61,787 bases of DNA from NCBI RefSeq assembly GCF_022810305.1, contig NZ_JALGQH010000035.1, positions 1 to 61,787 of the forward strand, read 5' to 3'. Shown here in pieces: positions 26,104 through 33,762 of this stretch. This DNA is from Rhodococcus sp. ARC_M6 (GTDB taxonomy: Bacteria; Actinomycetota; Actinomycetes; Mycobacteriales; Mycobacteriaceae). The notes under the pieces were generated by a model. It searched no databases. It worked only from the letters and a program-made list of their open reading frames with translations, and was not told where the DNA came from. Made by a program: the position numbers and the translations under genes. Positions within the stretch are counted from its first letter, which is position 1. Each line of letters starts with the position of its first letter.

Positions 26104-26112
26104 GTTTCGGTT

Positions 26113-27147
26113 CTACTGGAAGAGCTTTTGCCACTGCTGGGAATACTGCTCAACTTTGGCTGGCGTCAGATTTTCGGGGTTGGGCAGTGCGATGTCCTGC
26201 GCCCGGGCGACCGCGCCGGGAATATTGGGAAGTGCGGCAGCGTATCCGTCGTTGAGAGCAGTCTGACCCTCAACCGTGACCAGGAAATTGGCCAGCACTT
26301 GGGCGGCATTCGGATGCGGCGCGGTTTTCAGAACATGGGTGTACCACGGAGTTCCCCATGGCCGCGCCGGGAGCACCCAGTTGACGGGAGCGTCGGCATT
26401 TACCTCGGTCACCAAGGGTTGCACCGAGGGGCTAGCGACGATTTCACCGGACGTCAACGCCTGGGCCACGCCGAGGGCGCTCGGGTAGATGCGGGGTTGC
26501 AGCGCGGCGAGCTTGTCCCAGTAGTCCTCGCCGTAGACGCTCGAGAAGTGCCGGTACATGTCGACATACGAGGCGATTCCTACCGGGTTGACGATGCCGA
26601 TCTTGCCTCGAAATGCCGGATTGATGATGTCCTGCGGCGACGTCAATCCGTTCGGCACCGCATCGGTGTTCCAGCCGATGGCAAAGACCGCGGCACTCGT
26701 GAGGAAGAACCGGTTGTCGAGCACGCTTGCCTCGGCATCGAATTCGGGGGCCTGGAGTGCCGGCCCGACGAGTTCGCTCGAATATGCGCCAGACTTGGCG
26801 GCCGTCTGAATCCAGGAAGCGTCGGTGAGCATATGGACGTCTGCGGTGCCCTTGCCGATCTTGTTCTCGGTTTCGACCCGAGGGTTGATGTCCGGGTCGG
26901 TGCCGCGGACGTACTCCAGCTCGATCTCGGGATATTCGGCGTGGAATGCCACCTTCAAGGCGTCGAGGTTGGCCGGTTTCTGGCTCGAGTAGAGCATCAC
27001 CTTGCCCTCCTTGTTCGCCGCAGCAACCACCTCTTCCCAGCTGCCGTCGACAGCGTGTGACGACGGTTCGGAACTGCTGCATCCCGAGATTCCGACCATC
27101 GCTGCGGCGGCGCTCAGCGCCACCAGCGTGCGGACGAATGACTTCAT
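26113..27147 (-). CDS. Lipoprotein substrate-binding protein of an ABC importer (paralogue 2)
   Basis: 344 residues. Signal peptide MKSFVRTLVALSAAAAM and lipobox ISGC, then a family 1 solute-binding domain beginning GSWEEVVAAANKEGKV. It is close to the protein at 2646-3686 over its whole length (shared ANLxALKVAF, ETEN, GWNTDAVP and PHPNAAQVLANFLVT). The ATG at 27147 is chosen because AAGGA sits 5-6 nt upstream and the signal peptide starts there. It is the first gene of the transporter operon, behind the best operator copy. Confidence 0.9.
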   Translation of the reverse strand: MKSFVRTLVALSAAAAMVGISGCSSSEPSSHAVDGSWEEVVAAANKEGKVMLYSSQKPANLDALKVAFHAEYPEIELEYVRGTDPDINPRVETENKIGKGTADVHMLTDASWIQTAAKSGAYSSELVGPALQAPEFDAEASVLDNRFFLTSAAVFAIGWNTDAVPNGLTSPQDIINPAFRGKIGIVNPVGIASYVDMYRHFSSVYGEDYWDKLAALQPRIYPSALGVAQALTSGEIVASPSVQPLVTEVNADAPVNWVLPARPWGTPWYTHVLKTAPHPNAAQVLANFLVTVEGQTALNDGYAAALPNIPGAVARAQDIALPNPENLTPAKVEQYSQQWQKLFQ

Positions 27148-27321
27148 GGCTTCCTTTCGGTCACACCACCGAGCGTCGACCGGGTCGACGTGCCGTTGGC
27201 ACACCAGTGAGAGTTGTTCTCGCGTCAGCAGTTCTGAAGCTGACCGCTGCGCGCGCACTGTGATCGCGTGATGGTCTCGGGCGGGATGCTGCCGAACTGT
27301 CGACGTCCCGCCTACAAACTG

Positions 27322-27335
27322 AACTGATGTCAGTT
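27322..27335. promoter_or_regulatory. Operator copy AACTGA-TG-TCAGTT (perfect arms)
   Basis: Both arms match AACTGA-N2-TCAGTT exactly, and the symmetry extends one base on each side (GAACTGA, TCAGTTC). It lies 175 nt upstream of the binding-protein start at 27147, consistent with a promoter for the transporter operon and a long leader. Confidence 0.8.
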
Positions 27336-27487
27336 CGAAGGTAGTAGGGCGAGCTTGTGATGTCAATCACGAACTTGTGAGGCCTGAGAAATCATTCAGG
27401 CGAAGCCGATACCGCCAGCATCCCGATGCCCGAACCGCCTCGAACGATCACCCCGGGGAGCGGTGCCGATTCCGTTGTCGCAAAAAC

Positions 27488-28810
27488 TCACCTGTCGCCG
27501 GCCGCCGCGGTGAGCCCGAACACCAGGGCCGAGGCGAGGCCGCCCGCGTACGCCCGGTTCCACAATCCGCCGGTGTCGGAGCCAGCAGCAAGCAGTCCTG
27601 GGATGGGCAGTCCGACAGTGTCCAGAACCCGAGCTTGCGTGTCGACCCGAATCCCGTGAAACGGGAAGGTAACTGCGGGAACCGTTTCGATCACATAGTA
27701 GGGCCCCTCGAGCAAGGGAGCGTGGTCGAGTTTGCGGCCCGGCACCAGTTCCGCACCCTTGGTGGCCGCCTCGTTGAACTTCGTGATCGCCGCAGCGATT
27801 GCCGCGCCGTCGTATCCCCATTCCTCCGGCAAATACTCGAGCTCCTCGAGGTCCTCGGCCATGCCGACCCGGCCACCTCGCTTGTTCGCGAGTTCGAATT
27901 TGTCAACAGCCACAGCACCTTCGACATAGGATGCAATCATCCAGTCACGGTGCACCCGCGCATCGGCAATCAGCAGGCCTCTGCCCTGGGGCTGCTCGAG
28001 GAGAGCCATCGTGGTGAGGTGATCGCCGAGCGTTTCGTCTACAAACCGCTCGTTGTCGAGATTGAAGAGAAGAGCATGCTCGCTGTAGTACAGCGACATG
28101 TCGACGAAGTCCGCGGGATCGGCCAGTTCCACACCGCTCGGAATCAGATGCCCATAGAAGCCGGCATTCTCGACCCCAGTCGACGCGCCAACCTCGATTG
28201 CAAGGCGGTAACCTTCGCCGCAACTGTGGGGATTCGAGCGCAAGGCCATACGGCCTGCGTCCGGGTGGACGTGCTGAGCGAGCAATTCCTTGTTGCCTTG
28301 AAATCCGCCGGTTGCCAGTAGCGTCTGTCCGGCTCGAATCTCGCGCGCGGGCTCTGCACCCGTGCGTACCACCGCACCGCGGACGGTACCGTCCTCGAAC
28401 AGGAGCGTTTCGGTCGCGGTATTGAACACGACCGACCCGCCGGCGTCGAGAACAATTCGCTTGCATGTGTCGACGTAGTGGTTGGTATCGAACCTGTGCC
28501 CGCGGCCGAAGCTGAGAATGGGCTGCGCCGGGTCGACATCGATGCCGATGGAGCGAATCCAGTCGACACCGGCATCGAAGCTGGCGATGAGGTGGCGCTT
28601 GAGAGCTTCGTCGCCGTTCGGGTTGTGCTCGGCCATGACGTCGTGATTCGGTGCAGTCCAGGCGTATCCAGCAAATCGTGCCGAACCTCCGACGTCGCCA
28701 CTGACCTCGATCAAGCACACTCGTCTGCCTGCGGCGGACGCTTTTGCACCAGCGGTCAATCCGGCCATTCCCGCACCGATTACCAGCAGATCGTATTCAT
28801 TGCTACTCAA
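27488..28810 (-). CDS. FAD-dependent dehydrogenase, fumarate-reductase / KstD-like
   Basis: 440 residues. The dinucleotide motif GAGMAGLTAGAKA at the N-terminus, then ATGGFQGN and the C-terminal GLLAAGSDTGGLWNR with YAGGLASALVFG belong to the FAD_binding_2 family (fumarate reductase flavoprotein, 3-ketosteroid delta1-dehydrogenase relatives). It is shorter than typical KstD (about 510-560). The TTG at 28810 is preferred because GGAG lies 5 nt upstream. A longer frame from 28870 starts inside the operator and is unlikely. Role: probably introducing a ring double bond; the substrate is unknown. Confidence 0.82.
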   Translation of the reverse strand: MSSNEYDLLVIGAGMAGLTAGAKASAAGRRVCLIEVSGDVGGSARFAGYAWTAPNHDVMAEHNPNGDEALKRHLIASFDAGVDWIRSIGIDVDPAQPILSFGRGHRFDTNHYVDTCKRIVLDAGGSVVFNTATETLLFEDGTVRGAVVRTGAEPAREIRAGQTLLATGGFQGNKELLAQHVHPDAGRMALRSNPHSCGEGYRLAIEVGASTGVENAGFYGHLIPSGVELADPADFVDMSLYYSEHALLFNLDNERFVDETLGDHLTTMALLEQPQGRGLLIADARVHRDWMIASYVEGAVAVDKFELANKRGGRVGMAEDLEELEYLPEEWGYDGAAIAAAITKFNEAATKGAELVPGRKLDHAPLLEGPYYVIETVPAVTFPFHGIRVDTQARVLDTVGLPIPGLLAAGSDTGGLWNRAYAGGLASALVFGLTAAAGDR

Positions 28811-28858
28811 CTTGGCTCCAATCGTCCGGCGCCGGGAAAGCGCCTTTCGTACTAATTG

Positions 28859-28872
28859 AACTGACCTCAATT
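28859..28872. promoter_or_regulatory. Operator copy AACTGA-CC-TCAATT
   Basis: 11 of 12 arm positions match AACTGA-N2-TCAGTT. It lies 49 nt upstream of the leftward flavoprotein start and is paired with the copy at 28962-28975 in a divergent promoter. Confidence 0.75.
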
Positions 28873-28961
28873 TGATTACAGTAGAAGCGCGGCAAGGAGT
28901 GCGTCAATCGGTGGCGCCGGCAACATGACTCTTGCGCTGTGGGCTGAGTCACCCTAAGGTG

Positions 28962-28975
28962 AACTGAATTAGGTT
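28962..28975. promoter_or_regulatory. Operator copy AACTGA-AT-TAGGTT
   Basis: One perfect arm and one with two mismatches, 41 nt upstream of the rightward binding-protein start at 29016. Confidence 0.65.
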
Positions 28976-29015
28976 TGATCTCGCGCCAGCGAGTACCAGA
29001 AACGGAGCAGCTCGC

Positions 29016-30050
29016 ATGATCCCCCAGGTTTTCAGAACAACGGTGGCACTCGCCGCGGTGGCACTCGCGTTGACCGCATGTAGCAGCGCTCCATCTGCCC
29101 CGTCCGAGCCGGTTTCGGGTTCGTGGGATGACGTCGTCGCCGCAGCCAATAACGAGGGAAAGGTCACGATTTACTCGACACAGGCGGCGCCCCGACTCGC
29201 AGCTCTGGAAACTGCGTTCGAAAAGGCCTACCCGGCAATCGATCTCGAGGTCGTTCGCGGAGTCGATTCGGATCTGCTTTCCAAAATCGATGCCGAAAGC
29301 AAGTCCGGCAAAGGAATCGGAGACCTCGCGGTAATCACCGACGTGCCGTGGATGAATGCCAGTAAGGATACGGACAAGGCGACCAAGCCGATCGGGCCGA
29401 GCTTCGACAACCCGGACTATCGCCGAGATACAAGCATCGTCTCGGACAAGTACTTCCTCGAAGGGGCAGTCATCCTGGGATTCGGCTGGAATACCGGCCT
29501 GCTGCCCGGCGGTGTCTCTTCGCCCGCGAATCTGCTCGCTCCGGAACTTAAGGGCAAGGTCGGAATCGTCAGTCCATCAACGTCACCGACGTACCTGGAC
29601 TTCTACTCCCACATCGAGAAGTACTACGGCGGTCGGGAGTATCTGGAAAAGCTTGCCGACCAGAACCCGCGCATCTATCCAAGCAATCAGCCGCTCGCTC
29701 AGGCACTCGCTTCCGGTGAGATCGCAGCCGGCATGATGGCCGATCCGATGTTGGCATCCAAGGAGGCTGGAGCACCGGTTGAATGGTCCGCCGGAGAACA
29801 TATCTGGGGAGCGCGTTGGTACGGTCTGACTCTCGGCACCGCACCCCACCCCAATGCGGCCCAGGTCTTGGCGGACTTCATGGTGACTCGCCCAGGCCAG
29901 GAGGCTACATCGGTGGGCTACAGTTCGGTGCTGCCTGACATCAAAGGTTCGCTCGCCGTTGCACAAGAGGTTCCCGATCAGAACACCGCGGTGACTACCG
30001 GTGACGGAGCCGCGCGTTACCGCGACGAACTCGAAGCCCTCTTCAACTGA
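29016..30050 (+). CDS. Lipoprotein substrate-binding protein of an ABC importer (paralogue 3)
   Basis: 344 residues. Signal peptide MIPQVFRTTVALAAVALA with lipobox LTAC, then GSWDDVVAAANNEGKV at the start of the mature domain. It is more diverged than the other two paralogues (for example VRGVDSD in place of VRGTD, and KYYGGREYLEKLADQNPRIY), suggesting a different but related ligand. The ATG at 29016 follows GGAGCAG. It shares the ABC core at 22364-25269 by inference, as no other permease is present. Confidence 0.88.
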   Translation: MIPQVFRTTVALAAVALALTACSSAPSAPSEPVSGSWDDVVAAANNEGKVTIYSTQAAPRLAALETAFEKAYPAIDLEVVRGVDSDLLSKIDAESKSGKGIGDLAVITDVPWMNASKDTDKATKPIGPSFDNPDYRRDTSIVSDKYFLEGAVILGFGWNTGLLPGGVSSPANLLAPELKGKVGIVSPSTSPTYLDFYSHIEKYYGGREYLEKLADQNPRIYPSNQPLAQALASGEIAAGMMADPMLASKEAGAPVEWSAGEHIWGARWYGLTLGTAPHPNAAQVLADFMVTRPGQEATSVGYSSVLPDIKGSLAVAQEVPDQNTAVTTGDGAARYRDELEALFN

Positions 30051-30127
30051 TAACGGTCCATGTTCACGTGTTCTACTCGCATTGCCCGCGACCGCCAAGC
30101 GGATCGACGGACTGAAAGGTGTATTCG

Positions 30128-30916
30128 ATGTCTGATCGGCAGTTCGAGGGTCAGGTTGCTTTGGTAACCGGCGCCGGTTCCGGAATCGGCGCTGCCACAG
30201 CGCGTTTACTCTCTGACCGGGGCGCCTCAGCGGTCTACCTGTGCGACATCAACGAAGGTGGGGTGACCGAGGTGGCCGCGTCCGTCGTCGGCGGGCATGC
30301 CATCGGTCTGGATGTCGGCAATTCCTCACAGGTGACTGAGGCATTTACCCGAGTGATCGCCGAACAGGGGCGGGTCGACGTCGTCGTCCATGCCGCCGGC
30401 ATCGACGATCCGAAGAGCAAGCAGCGCATCTACGAGGCCGCCGAGCGCAAGGAGCCTGTCGACGTTCTCACTCACCTCGAGGACGAAGATTGGCGACGCG
30501 TCATGTCGATCAACCTCGACGGTACGTTCTTCATACTCCGCGAAGCGGTTCGGGCGATGAAGCCGGCCGGTAGCGGCGCCATCGTGACGGTCGGCTCATC
30601 CTCGGCGTTCGACACGCTCGTCGGCTACCCGCACTACTCGGCTTCGAAGGCCGGGGTTCATGCGGTGAGCCAGGCGGTAGCTAAAGAGGTTGCGCCCTTT
30701 GGCATCCGTGTCAACACGATCGCTCCGGGACCGGTCGACACGGGGATGGCCAGTCGCACTCCGGCCAACCTTCGTGCTGCGATGACGCAGGACGGGTTCC
30801 GCGGTTACGCAACCGCCGAGGAGTTGGCAGATAACATCCTGTATCTGGCTTCGCCGGGTGCTGCCAACGTCGTCGGGGCCGTGCTGCTGAGCAACGGTGG
30901 CAGATTCACCGTCTGA
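30128..30916 (+). CDS. Short-chain dehydrogenase/reductase
   Basis: 262 residues. TGAGSGIG Rossmann motif, CDINEGG (NAD(H) preference), HAAGIDD, VGSSSAFD and Y-S-A-S-K are present. An insertion around residues 95-120 (SKQRIYEAAERKEPVDVL) is longer than in most classical SDRs. The ATG at 30128 is chosen because GAAAGG lies 8-9 nt upstream; an in-frame GTG at 30119 is weaker. It is in a two-gene unit with the third binding protein, so it may act on that ligand. Confidence 0.85.
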   Translation: MSDRQFEGQVALVTGAGSGIGAATARLLSDRGASAVYLCDINEGGVTEVAASVVGGHAIGLDVGNSSQVTEAFTRVIAEQGRVDVVVHAAGIDDPKSKQRIYEAAERKEPVDVLTHLEDEDWRRVMSINLDGTFFILREAVRAMKPAGSGAIVTVGSSSAFDTLVGYPHYSASKAGVHAVSQAVAKEVAPFGIRVNTIAPGPVDTGMASRTPANLRAAMTQDGFRGYATAEELADNILYLASPGAANVVGAVLLSNGGRFTV

Positions 30917-30936
30917 TCGGGGCCAGTTCCATCGAA

Positions 30937-30981
30937 ATGCCCGGTGCTGCAGGTCTTCCCAAGACGTGCAACACCGGGCAT
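30937..30981. terminator. Bidirectional terminator hairpin
   Basis: 15-nt arms (30937-30951 and 30967-30981) pair with one mismatch, and an inner GTCTT/AAGAC stem adds to the structure. It lies between the convergent genes ending at 30916 and 30991. Confidence 0.75.
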
Positions 30982-30990
30982 CGCGCTATG

Positions 30991-32571
30991 TCAAAACAAC
31001 TTCGGCTCGATGAGTACTCGGGTTTGCGGAACGGCGGCAAGGTATTCGGCCAATTTCGCCCGCACCCGGTTCTCCGGAACGGTCAGTCGCTCGGTCTCCT
31101 GGGCGAGGTACTCAGACCAATCGCGGAACGTGCAGTGCTCGACGTAGATGTCGGGCTCGCGCGCCGATCGCGACACGCTCCATCGCAGTGCACCAAGGCG
31201 GCGCCGCGAGAGTTTGAGTTCGTGCACGTTGTCGAGAAACTCTTCCGTACGGCCCGGGAGTACGTGGTACGTGGTCTCGACGATCACGCGTAGACCGGCG
31301 TATTCGGCATTGGGGGCCAAGGGATCCGGTGCGCCGGTCAGTTCGGGGGCAATCGCCTCACTCGGCATGATCCCGTGGCGAAGGGTTTCGAACACCGAAA
31401 CGAACATCAACGTTGCGGCCAGGAGCACGGCAGGAACGAGGCCGAGCGAGTCAGCGAGGACGCCCCACAACAGGGCGCCGATCGCCTGACTCCCCTGAAA
31501 CATCAACATAATGAAGGCGATGACACGCGCCTTGATCCACCGGGGAACCACGGCGTGAGCGGCGATCATCCAGGTGCTCTGGACCCCGACCCACGCGGCG
31601 CCGACGACTACGAGAACGGCGAACATCGCGCTGATCCACGGGATCACGGCCAAACCGACCAGGACGAGTGCATATGCACCCGAGCCTAGCGCCACGAAGT
31701 GGTTCCAACTCATCCGCGCGCGCAGCGGCATCAGCAGGATCGTGCCGAGCACGGCGCCGATTCCAATTGCGCCGGAGAGGATTCCGAAACCGAACGTGCT
31801 CACGTTCAACCGATCGTGCGCGATTAGCGGAAGTAGCCCCCACAGGCAACTCGCCGGGATCCCGAACATGTTCAGCCGCAGCAGCAATCGCCTGGTCCAG
31901 CGGGAATGGCGAATGAATCGCATGCTTCCTGCCACTGCCTGGCCTATCGATCTGTGTGCTTCGACCCGGCCGGTCGATGCGGGTAACGTCCGCGCCGCTA
32001 CGAGGACACAGATGGCGAACAGTGCGGCAGTCAAGGCGAAAGCCGAAGTTGATCCCCAGCCGGCGAGTACGGCGCCGCCGATGACCGGCCCGACCGCGCG
32101 AGCGCCATTGAAGACGGCGCCGTCGATCGCAGGTACCACCGCCATCATCTCGCGGCTGACTAAGTTGGGCAGCAATGCCTGCCAGACGATGGCGACCGAG
32201 GCCAGACCTGCTCCGGCGATGAAGACCGCGAGCATCAGAATCGGAGTTTTCGCCAAGCCCAACTGCTGCAGTACGGTCAGCAGAATCGTCGACGCCGTCA
32301 ACGCCAGTGCGGTACCGACGAGCAGTAGTCGATGGCTGACGTACTCGGCCAGCGCGCCGATCGGCAATGCCAACAGAAAGAACGGCAAGCTGGCGGCGAA
32401 CTGCACCATCGATACCGTCGTGGCAGACTCGCCGGTTTCGGTGAACGTCCACTGCACCGCGAGTACCAGGATCCATACTCCAACACTTGCGCACAGTTGA
32501 AAACCCAGCATCATACGTAGGCGCCTGATGCGCAGTGGCGCAAAGATACTCACTGGACGATCGCTATCCAT
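30991..32571 (-). CDS. MFS exporter with C-terminal monooxygenase-like (ABM) tail
   Basis: 526 residues. About 11-12 membrane segments (to residue 390) resemble the MFS_3 / enterobactin-exporter (EntS) group. A soluble tail of about 110 residues follows with VIVETTYHVLPGRTEEFLD and WSEYLAQETERLT, similar to antibiotic-biosynthesis-monooxygenase-like dimeric barrels found fused in this transporter family. The ATG at 32571 has GAGAGG 7 nt upstream. An operator copy is 33 nt upstream, shared with the divergent oxidoreductase. It probably exports or imports a pathway compound. Confidence 0.82.
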   Translation of the reverse strand: MDSDRPVSIFAPLRIRRLRMMLGFQLCASVGVWILVLAVQWTFTETGESATTVSMVQFAASLPFFLLALPIGALAEYVSHRLLLVGTALALTASTILLTVLQQLGLAKTPILMLAVFIAGAGLASVAIVWQALLPNLVSREMMAVVPAIDGAVFNGARAVGPVIGGAVLAGWGSTSAFALTAALFAICVLVAARTLPASTGRVEAHRSIGQAVAGSMRFIRHSRWTRRLLLRLNMFGIPASCLWGLLPLIAHDRLNVSTFGFGILSGAIGIGAVLGTILLMPLRARMSWNHFVALGSGAYALVLVGLAVIPWISAMFAVLVVVGAAWVGVQSTWMIAAHAVVPRWIKARVIAFIMLMFQGSQAIGALLWGVLADSLGLVPAVLLAATLMFVSVFETLRHGIMPSEAIAPELTGAPDPLAPNAEYAGLRVIVETTYHVLPGRTEEFLDNVHELKLSRRRLGALRWSVSRSAREPDIYVEHCTFRDWSEYLAQETERLTVPENRVRAKLAEYLAAVPQTRVLIEPKLF

Positions 32572-32603
32572 GGTGTCCCTCTCGATCAACAAACGATAAG
32601 ACG

Positions 32604-32617
32604 AACTTAATTCAGTT
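32604..32617. promoter_or_regulatory. Operator copy AACTTA-AT-TCAGTT
   Basis: 11 of 12 arm positions match AACTGA-N2-TCAGTT. It sits between the divergent starts at 32571 and 32695 and could control both. Confidence 0.75.
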
Positions 32618-32694
32618 TAGGTGATTTTCGTGATAGTTTCGGCATTATCGACGTCGCACTGGGTTCACTTTCCGGTGGGCGGCAAATCCCAGCT

Positions 32695-33747
32695 GTGCGA
32701 AAGGGTCCAGTCATCGCCATTCACAATCGAGTTGTGTGCCTCGCCTCGCGTCCATCCGGCCGTCTGGTGCCAGATCATTTCGCGATCGTCGACGCCGAAG
32801 TTCCGCCCTTGGCGCCGGGTGAGGTTCTGATCCGAAACACGTGGCTGTCGATAGACCCATCGATTCGACTGCGACTCAGTGCCGCAACGCCTTCGGGATA
32901 TCTACCGCCGCTGACTCCCGGAGATCCACTGGTCGGCCTGGCGCTCGGTACCGTCGTCGAATCTCAAAGTCCCGGATTCGCTGCCGGTGAACTGGTCTCG
33001 CACATGTTCGGTTACCGCGACTACGCGGTGGTCGCCGATGGCGGTGAAACTCTCGGCGGTGCAGGCTCGTTGACGAAGATCGATCCAGGTGAGTTTGCCC
33101 CGCAGTGGTACCTCGGCCCGTTGGGCAGTGCGGGACTGACTGCCTACGTCGGCCTTTTCGAGATCCTTGAGCTCAAACCCAATGATGTGCTGTGGGTTTC
33201 GGCAGCGGCCGGTGCCGTCGGGAGCATTGCGGTGCAATTGGCGATATTGCGGGGTAACACGGTGGTGGCTTCTGCGGGTAGCCCGGAGAAAGTCGATTAC
33301 CTCAGGAATGTGCTCGGCGTCTCGCACGCGATCGACTATCGTGCCGGCGACCTGAAGACGCAACTGGCCGAAGCCGTTCCCAACGGTATCGACGCCTACT
33401 TCGACAACGTCGGTGGAGATCATCTCGGCGCTGCCCTCGATCATCTCCGCCCTGGCGGGCGCGTCGCGATGTGTGGGGCCGTCTCGACCTACGACACGGA
33501 CTCCCCCGAACCCGGGCCCCCCAATCTCTTCCAGATCACTGCTAAATACCTGCAGCTCAGAGGATTTCGAGCCGGATCGTACGATCACCTGTATGCAGAC
33601 ATGCGATCGGAGGTCGGAACGCATCTGGCCGATGGGGCCATGACTTATGAAGAGTCTATCTACAGCGGCCTCGAGCAAGCTCCATCCGCTCTGGTCGGAA
33701 TGCTCAACGGCCGCAACACCGGAAAAACCTTGTGCAGACTGGACTAG
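32695..33747 (+). CDS. NADP-dependent medium-chain oxidoreductase (CurA / LTB4-dehydrogenase-like)
   Basis: 350 residues of the zinc-free MDR branch. VSAAAGAVGSIAVQLA is the nucleotide-binding AAGAVG motif, VVASAGSPEK follows the next strand, and FDNVGGDHLGAALDHL with RVAMCGAVSTY are characteristic of leukotriene B4 12-hydroxydehydrogenase / CurA double-bond reductases. No zinc-binding cysteine set is seen. It would reduce an alpha,beta-unsaturated ketone or acyl group with NADPH. The GTG start at 32695 begins a normal N-terminus (GPVIAIHNRVVCLASRPSG) and follows a GGGCGG. Confidence 0.85.
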   Translation: MRKGPVIAIHNRVVCLASRPSGRLVPDHFAIVDAEVPPLAPGEVLIRNTWLSIDPSIRLRLSAATPSGYLPPLTPGDPLVGLALGTVVESQSPGFAAGELVSHMFGYRDYAVVADGGETLGGAGSLTKIDPGEFAPQWYLGPLGSAGLTAYVGLFEILELKPNDVLWVSAAAGAVGSIAVQLAILRGNTVVASAGSPEKVDYLRNVLGVSHAIDYRAGDLKTQLAEAVPNGIDAYFDNVGGDHLGAALDHLRPGGRVAMCGAVSTYDTDSPEPGPPNLFQITAKYLQLRGFRAGSYDHLYADMRSEVGTHLADGAMTYEESIYSGLEQAPSALVGMLNGRNTGKTLCRLD

Positions 33748-33762
33748 ACCTTCTACCCGTCG

